A model generated the notes under the pieces. It saw only the letters and a list, made by a program, of their open reading frames with translations. It was not told where the DNA came from and did no database searches. From Malurus cyaneus samueli (Eukaryota > Chordata > Aves > Passeriformes > Maluridae), in NCBI GenBank assembly GCA_009741485.1, contig CM019218.1, forward strand, positions 32,798,387 to 32,862,386: a DNA stretch of 64,000 nt. Reading direction: 5' to 3'. Below are positions 49,801 through 62,335 of the stretch, piece after piece. The translations under genes and the position numbers were made by a program. Position 1 is the stretch's first letter. Each line of letters begins with the position of its first letter.

Positions 49801-52800
49801 CCACACAACTCTTGCTCCAGCCACACTTCTCACACATCTAAGCCTTTGTGCCAAGTCTTCTACTTGCTCAGGCTTTTGCTAGAGTTGACAGGCCTTTGCT
49901 GACACTGGTACTCTGCGCTGCTTCAGCAGAAAGCACCTAAGAAGAACTTGTCAAAGTTTATTATGAGATTTCAAGCAATAAAAAAGGCAGATGGGACACT
50001 GCTTGATGCAAGGTCCAGATTTTTGCTCCCACTGATGATGCTTATTAGGCTCTTTCCAAGACTACCCTGTTGAATCCTCGTGCCATTCCAAGAAAGACTC
50101 CTGGTGCAGGATTTACCAGGTATATATAGACACAGGGACATGTTCTCCTCTTTCATGTGTATTACTAATATGGGCCACCTTCCAGTGGGCCTAAATAGGC
50201 TACAGAGGCTCAAACTTCCTAACCAATGTGCCCATGGGCAGCACACTCCCTCACAGTGCTACAAGTAGCACTTGCTCACACATATTTAACCCATCTTCAG
50301 ATCTCAGGCTGACACGACAGAAAGGATTCCTACCCAAGAGCTGAGAGCAGAATACAAGTCTAAACACATCATCACATAAAACTTCATCAGGCCAACTGTG
50401 TCACATGCAGAAAATTTAAGTTCCCTGCCTGACTATTCATTCCAGTGCCTGCTTGTGATGGGGTATTTCTTGTTTGTTTTAAAGGTCAACAGCCAGCTAG
50501 GAGCATGCCAACCTGTACATTTGAAAAAAGAAGGCACGAGCATATTCAGCATAAAAACCCCCATACCTGAGGAAACCTACAAAAGGAAACCTTATAGCAC
50601 TTAGAATATTTTGGCACCTGTCACATCCAGGAATGATCCAGCACTACAGTTTTGTAACTGAGCAAAACTTTGTAAAGCTGCATGTAAGAGCAGCCATGTA
50701 CTAAGAACAGCGTCTTATATATGTTGAATTCTGCACTTACTTGCAAAACTAAAAGGGTTTGCTGATCTCACACATAACAGAATGTTTCCTCCCATCTGGT
50801 GCCTATGGCTAAAGTCTGTATGGAATACTATTTAAAAGCATTAGAACAGCTCTGATAGAATAAAAACGTCTACAAAGAATACTGCAGTTACTGCTGCAAT
50901 ACTCCATCTTGCAGAATGTAGAAGAGCTTACCAAATTATTTTCTTAGGGAGGATTCTTCCTGCTTGGCTCCTGCAAACATCAGCATCTCACTACAAAATG
51001 CAAGCAGTGGGAATCCAGCCTTCAGGAACCCAGTGCAACCAACAGCCACAAAATAAAGCCTTATGATTGATTACTCAGGTTATGACACTTCAGAAATGGT
51101 ATAGCAAGCATAACTGACCTGCAATCTTTTGCACTCCCCTTTGGCGCTGCAACAGCTTCTTATTCTTTCCAAGCCATTGGCTAATTCTTCTCCAAGTTCT
51201 TTTTATTAAAACCTTTTATCTCTCCACACAGTAACAATTTCTCCTAGCAATCATGAACATCCACTCTCATCACTCTTCTAGACAGAGGCATTGGCCAAAT
51301 CCACTTTGGGAGAAGGGGAAGCTCAGCCCTAACAGTCTGAGCAGTACTTGCATTTGTTATGGGAGAGAGGTGCTTATTGCTTAAGATCACTCTCACAATA
51401 AGACAAGCAATGGTTTCCCTTACTCTCTTAATATAATTGGAATAATTCATTAGCTAACACTTCTCCCAGCTAAATGCATGTCAACCTCCTGAAATGAATT
51501 CAAATTTCTGGAGCACGGATGTTACACAACAAGGGTCAGTATGCAAAGCCTAGTGCCAGAGATATGCAGCTGTTTCCCTCACTCATGCTCCCTCCTTCTG
51601 ATTATTGAACATGAGAATCCCAGTTGTATTCCAGATACAAATGCAAGCATGTTATATTCCAAAGCTGGGCGCTATTCCAAACTGAAGTGCTGGAGACATC
51701 CAAGTTTAGCCTTCTTGTTAGCATAGCACCCAGAATGATGGAACCATAGCCATTGATTTTGAAGTTGCTGTATATTAAACTTCCTCTTCCCCACCCTAAT
51801 ATATACCCTAACCCACCAGCCAAGCTTTATTTCCAGTCATATCCTTACAAAAATATCCTAAAACATCTGCTTAAAGGATTGTGGAAGCCCTATGCCATTT
51901 TCAAAAATTGTATCAGGAAAAGTAGGCCCCAGTTTAGCAAAATACAAGACATTTGTGCACCCATAATTATTGATACAATTTATTTGCTAGAGGTGAATAA
52001 ATACTTTGTGGAAAGAAGCTTGGGAAAGGAAGTCACACAGGTATCAGACAGGACTGGAAAATAATTTAGGAAGCAATGCTACTGAGACTTGGATACTATG
52101 AAGAAACAATTTAGATTCAGAGGATTATATGACTAATGCCAAGTCACTAAGTCTAAGAGCCCGGAACAATAGAACACCTTGGAAAAGCAGACTGGAGTAT
52201 TTTAGAGTGCTGCAATATAGCTGTGTAAGCCTTAACTCACATAGCCTAAATTCCATATGGGTCTCTGTGTCTAGTGTTTCCTATTAGGTAACTCTGAGAG
52301 TTATTGGATTCAGGGGCCTAGCCTTAGCCTCCTTAAGGCTGAACGTTTGGGCTACAGATGTTGAAAACAAACAGAAAAATCCCTGCCAGTCAGGTTCTGC
52401 TCCCATTTTTAATATGCAATTCTAACCTAAAGGCTTGGTTCTGCCAAAGTTGCCTTCAACAGGAGGAATGGTTGTCCAACACTGTCACAATCAAATACAG
52501 TTTATTCTTCCAGTAAGATTTATTCCACATTTCTAGTGGTGTAAACTAAAGCAGAACATCATCTATGTTTATAGAGAGCATGTAAAACATATGCATGCTG
52601 CTGTTCAGATCTTCTGTGCAAATTTTCATATACTGTTCTCAAAGTCAACCCAGAGGAGAAAGTGGTACTATCTAATATCAGAGTCAAGAGTCGTGACCTG
52701 AAAAGAATCTGCATTTCTTTATATCCATAAGCACAGAATTTGGCCTAGTTAAAATATTTCGTTATGAAACAATGGGCTTAATAAAAACAAAAAGATAGTT

Positions 52801-52920
52801 TAAAGGAAACCTGCTGAAAGCAATGTGCACGCAGTTCTGACCTGTTACGCAGCCATTGCTTAATTTATCTGTTAACTCCCCAAATACACAATACGATTCT
52901 GGGGTGTGTCCGAATTAAGA
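43861..52920. other. Upstream flank of DPF3 without recognisable genes
   Basis: About 9 kb of AT-rich intergenic or upstream sequence. The open frames are short and featureless, and I see no repeat beyond scattered A/T runs (48595-48605 and 48845-48860). Confidence 0.55.
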
Positions 52921-52939
52921 CTCGGTGTGCATTACGTAC

Positions 52940-53190
52940 GGTGAGTACCTCTGGGCGTGAGGCGTTTGAGGTCACGGCAAGCCCTGCACGGCATCTTCCC
53001 GCCTCTTCGCCCTTCCTCCTCCTGCTCCCGCACGCAGCTCCCCGCCCAGCGCACCTGGGCCGGCCGGCGGCGGGCCCGAACCCGCGGCGCCCCCGCGTGG
53101 CACTGCCTGGGTGCGCGGTTAGAGAACTTCCAGCGTTTGAACAACTCGCGTTCCCAACAGGGACGGGGAAAGGGGTGCTTAAATTTAGCA
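52940..53190. promoter_or_regulatory. Second small GC-rich, CpG-dense island
   Basis: About 250 bp of GC- and CpG-rich sequence stand out sharply from the AT-rich flank, 10 kb upstream of DPF3. At its left edge the plus strand reads TACG|GTGAGTACC, a near-perfect donor after 52940. On the minus strand CCCAGAG|GTACTC is a weaker donor. An E-box/CACCTG and GGCCGGCCGG lie in the middle. It could be the promoter of the neighbouring gene (DCAF4 in mammals, divergent from DPF3), of a long non-coding RNA or of an alternative DPF3 transcript. No coding exon can be assigned. Confidence 0.55.
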
Positions 53191-53685
53191 GTTATAAGGT
53201 CGAGTGACTCTATGCCTTCATGGCTCTGAAATTCTGACGTGAATTTGGCGCAAGGTTTAAGGCTTTACAGATTTTCTGTAGAACACACCCACAACCGCTT
53301 GAGCCATGAAAATCTAGCATCAGAAAGGTGCTGGATTCTAGTTGAGTGCTCGACTTTGACACCATAGTATTACTTTTATTTTTTAATATCTTGTATATAT
53401 GATACAATACCATACCATATATATATATATCTGTGATGGAGTATTGTGTACCACTCTGCTTTTCCCCAGAACCCTAAATACATGTCCTACGACCAGGACG
53501 AAGAGGTTACACCTCAAGACTTATATTTGGACCATTCTTTCTACACACACACACACACAGGGAGTTCCTCTCCAGCATTTGGGCATGCACATACAAGCAT
53601 GAGCATACATCCAGAGACTATCATTTAACCTTTGAAATCATGCTGGAAGCCTTGGGACAATCCCAAAACTACATCTGAGAACAAC

Positions 53686-53747
53686 TATTAAAAAAAAAAA
53701 ATAAATTAAAAAAAAAAAAAAAAAAACAACAAAAAAATAAAAAAACA
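53686..53747 (+). repeat. A-rich low-complexity tract
   Basis: About 60 nt of A runs broken by single T or C bases. No source gene is visible in front of it. Confidence 0.85.
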
Positions 53748-56700
53748 GTAGTAGATACACAGCATTATTAGCTGTTTTCACTAAGCTGTACTGGCACATA
53801 GATACTCCTTTAAAGCCAGTTTTTGAAGTGTTTTATCTGCTCTGCTCACTTGAAATCATAGTGCAGTTTGTAACATTTAAATTATTCATACAGCAGCCAA
53901 CTCTGATTTCATAGGGACGATGATGACGATGCTCCAGGTGAAAAACAAAACAAAAGGATCACAGGAACACCTACACAGAAGGTAGTGTTTTCATGCCAAA
54001 GCTTTTAGTCAGGAACAATCAGGTAAGAGAAGGATGAAAAACATACAAGACACCTCTATCAAGTTTAGTATTTTTTCACCATGCAATGATCTTTAAAGAA
54101 AGATTAACAACCTGTGTTCAGGGTCACTCTGGTTTTATAATGCATGTCTCAAATAACATGTGACTTTAGTTTACAGCCTATAGAGCCAAAGAAGCTACAA
54201 GACATTTATTTAAGTCGTAAGTCACTAGTTACAGTATTTAAACTGACTTTTCATAAATATGACTGTGACATTCAGTTTATAATACTCTAAAAAAGCCAAA
54301 ACCAGTAATATGATCCAGTGGAAACCCTTCACAAATCCAAACTTACAATTTCAAGATCATGTATCTCTTATTTTAAGAGTTCATACAGCACTGTTTCCAG
54401 TCATCAAAGTAGTTTCAAGCTTACTACGGAAAGATTATTTCCTTAAATCGGAAAAAATAACACATCAGCAGTTAATGGTTTTTTCTTTTTTCCTCCAGAC
54501 TACAAAAAAAAATTCAAACTCTTCCTCCAAGACTAAAGGTAAACAAAACATTTACCCCAACCATTTGTCTCCAGGGTGAAAAGAAGTTTTGCAGCCTAAC
54601 TGCCTCAAGCCCTCCCACTTTGCCCAACTCTGACTGAAGCAGACACAGCTTGAGGACAGCCCTATGAAAAGGATTCTGTGATGAAATAATTTGTTACTCG
54701 CCATGGCATTAACTCACCTGGTACTACTCTCTAGCATTTTGGTAGTTGGGCAGGATGTCTGATTCTGCTATCACACTAATACAGAGCAAATCCTTCTTTC
54801 GCACTCAACCCTCCCAACCATTCACATCTCACCCAGCCCGTGGTTGGTGGCTGGGTAAGATGACATTTACCTGCCAACCCAGCCTGACAAGAAGTCAGTG
54901 CCAGTAACCAACTCAGAGCACTATCACTCTGTCCAGGAAAAGAGACATGCATGCAAAAAGTCTCCTACAGGAAAACAGGTGGTGCGACAGGTGGAAACAA
55001 AATGCAGTGAAAACATCAAATAAACGAAGACTTCTAATTTGTCTATTAACATCAGAAGTATTAAAGGACATTGACAGGTTAGCTACTACACTCAATACAG
55101 TGTAGTATTGAGGCCTGATTCACCCCTCAGATTAGTTCAGGTAGTCACACCACAAGTCTGACCCAGAATACTTTTAAATTACCCAAAATTGTAACATGCA
55201 TATTATTTTGATACTTTAAGTTAGCAGGTTTGCTTTGGCTCAGCAAAATTATCTGAAGTGGTGTGTTTCGTGCCTCTCAGGAGATTTGCTGTTCTTAGAT
55301 CAGAAACCTTTAAATGCTATTCCAGGATTTAGCACCTAATCCACATTCCATAAAAATAATTCTAGAGAATTAAATAGGCTTTGCATCAGATCTATCAGGG
55401 TGTGTCTCCCTACTCCATGGCCAGCCTTTCCTCCTTGCTACCTGCACCATGACACACAGCAGAACTGGGGCTGTCTGCAACTTCTTTGGTTGGCCAGAGG
55501 AGCAAGTTACCTCAACAAACCACACATGCCAAGTGTCCCACTTCCTGTAATCTTCAGGGATGAACAAAGCTGCACAAAACTCAGCACAAGAGAGGAGCAG
55601 CTGGGTCATCAAACAGGATTTACTGTCTCAGACACTGTTTTATGCAGATGCAGAAGTGCTACTTATGCAGCCAGAAGTTTATACTGGCTGAGCCACCCTT
55701 CCACTGCTGCTGTCATCCTGAAGTTGTCATGTAAACACAACATAAATGCAGGGCACATCACTGAACTTAGAAAATAGAAGTGAAAACAGCTGGTTTCACA
55801 GGCCAGCACAGCCTGATAATAATGTTTTAAGAAATACTACGGAGGTGACTTTAAATTGGAATATTTATGAATTCATTCCTCCTAATGGAGAGGATGCATC
55901 TAACATGTCACAACTAGCACAGCTTAGATAAAAGAGTATCTGTATCCAATTGCTTATACCCTTAGATAATATCTACTGTAGCACCAATAAAACAGTATTC
56001 ATGGCACACATTCACGGAACAATCAGAAAGCTATGCATTTCTTCTATGCCACACCTTGCGTACTGCAGTTTACTACAGGCCAGCAACACAAGGGACCACC
56101 AGATTCTGCAGCATTAGCTAAGCCTGAATAAATTATTCTTAACTGCAACTACCAAGCTCTTACCCTCTTTAGGGACAGCCACATTATTTGTGTACGTGAT
56201 GCGTACAAAAATTTTAACAACATCTTTTCCAGTCCCTGCAGCACTGCTTGCCACTCCCAGAGACAGCCAGAATGAAATCAGGGCCACTTTAGTAGCCTTC
56301 TTCCAGTGAGACTTTTTCTTTCTATCAAACCATTCTGCAATAATTCAGAAAGCCTGTAACCATTTACTTTCAGTCACATTACATTTCTAGTGGATTTCAA
56401 GTTATTTCATCAGCACCAGAACTGGGAACCTGGAAGTAATGGATTTTTCCCAAACTCTCCCCTAAAGCAAGCTCCCCCTCAGTTCACCTACTGAAAGGAC
56501 ATTGTAAGGGTGGCAGAGGGTTTCAGTGACTATTTCCAATTAACCTGCAGAGAAGCTTTGGAACAAAACTTTAGTCTTCCCATATAAGTGAACTCAGAAG
56601 GAGTCATCTTTCCCACTTTTTTGTTTTGGAGGTTTTTCACAAGATGAGGGGAAGGGGCAGAGGGAGATGAGAAACTGACTCTCAAGACATTAAATGGCAG

Positions 56701-57122
56701 ATAAAATGTGTGACAAATTGACACACTTAAATAAGTTCTAACACCGCATGTACACCTTCAGCCTCTGAATTACTTATTGCCAGTCAAGAACAAAATCTTG
56801 GGATATAACCAGGAATCGAGAGCAGCTCACTGTTGAACCACAAGTCAAAGACAACACACTCTGGGCATTGTGCCACAACACAGGGATCTATAATGTGCTT
56901 AATTTCTCAATATTTTGTACAGTTTTTTAGAGCTAGAAAAGGCACAAAGAAGGATAACATGGCTGCTCAAAAGGCATAGAATAACTTCTGTACAGTCAGT
57001 TTGTACAACCAAAAGTAAGAACAAAAGTTCTGACAACTCAGACTGGAAGAGAGGGCTGAGGTGGATTACACGAGAAGTGTACAACAGGAGGCATAGCATT
57101 TGCAATCTGTCTTAAAACAAGG

Positions 57123-57125
<3 letters not shown>

Positions 57126-57167
<42 letters not shown>
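57126..57167 (+). repeat. (TG)21 microsatellite
   Basis: Forty-two nucleotides of uninterrupted TG dinucleotide. It is long enough to be polymorphic. Confidence 0.97.
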
Positions 57168-57170
<3 letters not shown>

Positions 57171-57814
57171 ATTTCTAAAACAAGTGTGCAAAATTAACAC
57201 AGGAAGTATTTCTTCATTCAGTGTAAAAGTTACGAAATTCCTTGCCAGAATGCCCTGTGTCTGCAAAAACTGCGGTCACAGGAAAAAAAAGTAAAGAAAG
57301 AAAAGTTTAATGCATTAAAGTATATCAATGACTTTCTAGAAAAAAAAATTAAATCTTTTCAAATGAGACCCTGGGTCACTAGATGCACAAGACAGAAGAG
57401 GGCAGTTTACACTGACAGTATCACCATCTTCTCTGGTAATGGCTAGAAGCAACACACAGGCCTAGATGGAACTGTACACTTAGGCACCATCATGTTTTAT
57501 ACTGTAAAGGCAAGGCATATCATTTTAATAAATCTAAAATTTTAATTTCATTTCTGGAACCTAAAACAGTTTTCCATAAAGAAATGTCTACTTTGCAACC
57601 CACCACCCACTGACTTAATCAATACCCACTATTTTGGCAGGAAGACCCACAGACACAAACAGGTTTGGGGCGCTGTCAGGTTTTTTGGTGCTTAATCCAC
57701 CCCTATCCAGGCAGTTTAGATTATTTAGTGAAGTTTTTAAGTATCCTTCAGTACAGTTACCATTTACATTACTTAGTCTATATCTACATATACTATATGT
57801 GCTGTCCCCAAGGG

Positions 57815-57829
57815 AAAAAAAAAAAAAAA
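57815..57829 (+). repeat. Poly(A) tract, 15 nt
   Basis: A short A run directly before the 40-bp tandem duplication. It may have helped the slippage that produced it. Confidence 0.9.
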
Positions 57830-57830
57830 G

Positions 57831-57908
57831 AAGGAATAAGCAACAGGTCTACACCTAATTGCAACATTAAAAGGAATAAGTAACAGGTCTACACCTAATT
57901 GCAACATT
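57831..57908. repeat. Tandem duplication, 40-bp unit, two copies
   Basis: AAGGAATAAGCAACAGGTCT and the following 20 bp (57831-57870) are repeated at 57871-57908 with a single C to T change in the shared region. This near-identity means a recent duplication, possibly polymorphic within the species. Confidence 0.93.
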
Positions 57909-59567
57909 TACATTTCTGAAGCTCAGATTTCAGGTATTTGCCCAATATAAGCTTTTTTTATCCTCCTGATGTGGTATATTCCCATAGCAAGTATACCCAA
58001 CCATTACTGCAAAAATTATTGCTTTAGTGAGTCTGCCTCATAGAACTCAATCCAAAGAAGTCATACCATGTAAATAAAAAAGAATTCCAAAGCAAAATAT
58101 AGTGACCATCAAACTATTTTCACTTATTTCTTTCATCTCTTTTTTTTTTCTTTTTTTTTTGAGAAAGAAACATGTCAAAACAGTTCTTAAAATGATCCTC
58201 CCTGATTTCACAGGGCTGATGACTGCATGAATGTATGACATGCTCTGCAAGAAAGGTTACTAAAGGTACTCCTTCCGTCAGAAATTTTCAGTGGATAGTC
58301 ATCCTCAAATTGGAAATAGTTCTCCGTTGGACACAGTATACATGCAGAGCTAGCAATGCTGTATAAAGGCATTAATCTGCTCTTTTAATTTTACGCAGAA
58401 CACATAGGAGCAAATTTATTTCACAGATTTATCACTGTGCAAGGCTTACCCTTTATGTTACTTCTCTCTTAGTTCTCCTAGACTTCTAACTTGCACACAA
58501 CTCAATGTTAACCTGTATTTTCCTTTTCTTCCACACTTCTGAAACAATTTGTTTAGGAAGTGCTGTTTTCAGCTGCTCTGAAACATCATTCTGAACAAAG
58601 ACAAAATACGTTCAAATACTCAGAGAGAGGATGCTCTACCAGCTGACGTAATCTCACTTAGCTTTAGGAAAGCAGGCATTTTCTATAAAGAAAAAACATG
58701 AACACTACTATTCAAATTAGACTCAGTTTTTACGCAGTAGAAGAAAGAAGAAAAAGACCACAAGAAACCAAAAACAACACACGACACACAGATAAATCTA
58801 GCTGGGCAATTAACACAGATCAAACCCTGTGGCCTGGTCGTCTCTTAAAGGCCCTGGAAACTCTTAACCATTTCATATACAGTTCTGTCATTGCTCCTAA
58901 TTTCCCAAAAGGTTACAGTACAGAATTTTATAATATCCTACAGTCAGTTATTTACCTATTATTTTTTCTTGGGACCTTCAGAACTTTCCAGCTCCCAATT
59001 AGAAAATGCTTTGCCTAGGAAACAATAGCTCAACCAAGCCCATAAACGATCTTCTATATCCTACTTCCTCTCTCAATTTCCATCAACTTAAGCTGAGAGC
59101 TAGAGTTTTGTTAGTTGGTCTTGGTTTTGTTTTGGAACTGCAAACTGATATCTTACATCTTGTATGTGAAAAAATTACTGCTTCAGTTCTACAAAATACA
59201 TAAGCAGTTTGAGTTGTCTTCCGACTTTTGAAGATCATCTTACAAAATAGTGCTAAGACTACATTATCTGAAGTTAGTCATCTATCTAATATTTCTTCCC
59301 AGAAACAGTCTATTGTTTTCATTTAAACGCTGTATGCCTCATCTAAAATATGTTTTTATTTCATTTTTTTCCACAGGTACACAGAAATGACAGACCATAA
59401 ACTGTGCAGAAAGTTAATTTTATTAGTTTGTACTAATGGGAGAGCTCCTGCACTGCTATTCCCACAGGCAGACTTCTGTACTAGGCACATGCTTTGAAAT
59501 CTACAGGCTGATACTTATACTGGTAATTACATGTGACCACAGCTCACTATTCCTGGCTTCTATTCAG

Positions 59568-59726
59568 TGCCCAGAAGAGCAGCAGCTTGAAAAGCAGGGC
59601 CTAGAAAGGCTCCATGAAGCAGAGCATCTATGGAGCCAACAACGAAACAGGCATTCCAGTGGACTGGAAGGCAATGTCAATGTCCATCATAAATACCAGG
59701 GACACGTGCAATTAGAATAACCAAAG
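59568..59726 (+). other. Weak candidate exon, unidentified
   Basis: The acceptor tract CCTGGCTTCTATTCAG precedes 59568, and CCAAAG|GTACAG follows 59726. The frame is open for 50 codons up to a TAA and reads as a hydrophilic, Glu/Gln-rich segment beginning CPEEQQLEKQGLERLHEAEH. I do not recognise it. It could be a chance frame. Confidence 0.18.
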
Positions 59727-60296
59727 GTACAGTAGTCTCAGAATAAAGTTTAAGACTGAGCCACAATGACACATCTGGAAGCATAAAGAACATGTAAATA
59801 CTAATATAAATTACTGTTCAAATTCTACGTTACTATATATTATTATAGTAATACAGGCTTACAAATAGCAACCCCACGACATGAGTAGACTCCAAGACAT
59901 GAATAGATAATATACACTATCATTATGAGACCAGGTATCTGCAGATGCTTTTAACTTCCCTTCAAACTCTTACCCTGTTACCAAACAAATCAAAGAACCT
60001 ACACAGACACTCTACAGAACACACACAGATATATGGAGACTGCTTTCCCATGGTAACCATTCCTCCTCCTACTCCTCTTCCTTCAGGATGTGCTCCTGAA
60101 AGTCCTCAAAAGAAACTTGCGCTCCCCACTTGATACATGAGTTACAGGAAGCCTCCCACACCAGCCTGCACACACCCAGCCGAGCTTCCTCCTCCTCCTG
60201 CCATGTTCTGCCTGAGAGAGGAGTCAGAAGAGAATAAGGGAAGAATTCTTACCTCATAAAACTTTAATTCTCTTTCCTAGTTCTTGTTTTTAAGAA

Positions 60297-60338
60297 AACA
60301 AACAAAAACAAAAAAACCAAAAAAAAAAAAAAAAAAAA
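60297..60338 (+). repeat. A-rich low-complexity tract
   Basis: CAAA-type runs lead into about 20 consecutive A. Simple repeat. Confidence 0.9.
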
Positions 60339-61373
60339 GCAATTGAAACAAGAAATTCCAACACACATCTTCAAAGATGATGAGGTGGGGGGAGGGAGAC
60401 TAAGCAAGTCACTCCTGCATGATTCAAACAGTACTTTTACAAAGGGAATATTTACAGGACACAATGCATACAGGACAGTTGAGGAAGACCATGCTCCAAA
60501 ACAGCACTGTGTTCTTTTCCTGTCCATTTCTGAGAATCACATTCACATGATTATAATGCCTCCTTGCACACAAGTTTCTCCAATTACTTGCTTGCCTTTG
60601 GATATGAGCAGAATATGGATTTTAAGAAATCAGGTAACCCTGTAACACTGGGTCTTTAGTGGCTATGAATTTAAAAAATAAAGTTGTTCTCTGAAAGCAA
60701 AACACTGACTTCCAGATGGAAATTTCTGGAGAAGGGTTTTTTCCTGCAATATCGTCAGTCTCCATATTTGTTCAAAATCTCATGTATTTAATATGGAGGT
60801 CTGATAAAAAAGATGATTCCTATGGTCTATGTCACAATTTTTTCTTCCAGTGGGAAATCAACTGTCAGAGGCCTGACATCTGCTATTGATGTATAAAAGA
60901 AAAGCAGTTCACCTCTCTCTGTATAAAAGTACAACTTAATTACCCAAAGCAGACAAGGGAGAATATAAAGCAGCACACAAGATTTTAAACCCAAAAGAGA
61001 ATACTTCCTTGCTGACTAGTTCTTTTCCTGGAAAGTTTTAAATAAGAATAAAAATCCAACTTGTAACTGCAAGTACTTAGTGTATTAGAGGAGATGAACA
61101 AATGAGTCCAGAAGAAAAAAGCTGCCAGCTGCCACTACTCTGCAGACAGCATTATTTACACCAGGAACTTGGCCTTCCAATGCAGATCTTGAATTCTCCC
61201 CCTAAAAAGGGGCACAACAGCATTATTCAACAAAGGTTTCTTCACCATCAAGATATTCTACTCTACAGTGACTCTGCAAGGCATAAAACATCCAGTTGAG
61301 TGTTCCGGCAGTGTAAAGCTTTGATAGCATCCCTGCCTGCTTGACGGATCACTTTACCATGATCTTTTACCAA

Positions 61374-61376
<3 letters not shown>

Positions 61377-61423
<47 letters not shown>
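61377..61423 (+). repeat. Poly(A) tract, 47 nt
   Basis: The longest homopolymer in the window, 47 consecutive A. The 100 bp upstream are unique sequence with no gene or RNA I can recognise, so whether it is a retroposition tail is unclear. Confidence 0.95.
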
Positions 61424-61425
<2 letters not shown>

Positions 61426-62186
61426 AAATCACAAAGCAATGACATTAACAAAGGGGCCAGTTTTTGTTTTGAACTGACATGTCAGACCTAGAGTACCACA
61501 GAAAACATGGCAGAGCAGAGGAGCAGAGACATCTCTGTGGTCAATATCACTTTCAAATCTCATGCCTTCAAATTAGCATTCTCTCCACCCATACACTGAA
61601 ATATGTGGTAATGAATTCTGGTTTTGTAGACCATATGACCATATATTCATCTATGTGTATACACACACAATTTTCATAAACCTACACCACCATCCGGATA
61701 GGTAAATACTGTTACAAATTTAATAGTCCTTAAATTGGGCCTACAGGTAATAATGACAGAAGTCAAAAACCCACAAAAGACATTTCATAGTGTTAAGTAA
61801 TGGTTCATGCTGCACATAAATAATATTTAAGATATTTAGCTAACAAAAATAAAAAATGTTCAAAAGGACTACCCATGCATCTAGGACTCTGCCATTCAAA
61901 AGACAGCATGCTATTTTGAAAAGAAACATGTAGTATGAAATGTGTTTCTGAAAGAGAAACTAACAAAACCTAGCTGGTGCACAGAAGCCTGTGTTGCATC
62001 CCAGGAGTAAAAAGTCTGAAAAAAAATTACAAAGTAAACTATTTTTCCTACAGCAAAAATTAAAGGATCTTTAACATCCCTTCCAAATCAGGGTAAACAA
62101 GAATTCATTTAAGATATACACAGTTTAACTGCATAAAATTCAGCAGCAGAGTTTGGATTTCAGCTTGTCTTTCTAGGGAGATATTA

Positions 62187-62335
62187 CAGAATCCTGGAAT
62201 ATCCTAAATTGGAAGGGATCCACAAGGAAAATCAAAGCTCAACTCCTGGTCTTGTACAGGACCACCCCAAGGGTCAACACCATGTGCTTGAGAATCCAAG
62301 AGATCCCCAAGACCATCCGAAAATCCCTGAAAGAC
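62187..62335 (-). mobile_element. CR1 LINE 3' fragment
   Basis: Reverse complement of a CR1 terminus of a different subfamily: ACAGAATCCTGGAATATCCT, then TTGGAAGGGATCCACAAGGA, then the 'caactcctggtcttgtacagg' and 'accaccccaagggtcaacac' landmarks and 'catgtgcttgagaatcc'. The 119-codon frame across it is not a gene. Confidence 0.9.

Larger units (their letters stand above)
53191..62186. other. Flank with simple repeats and no assigned gene
   Basis: About 9 kb of AT-rich sequence with A-rich tracts, a (TG)n microsatellite and a 40-bp duplication. Three plus-strand stretches with exon-like borders (53915-53937, 54499-54538 and 59568-59726) are noted as weak candidates. I looked for DCAF4 motifs (the PELPGFYFDPE and WD-repeat regions) and did not find them. 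Confidence 0.5.
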
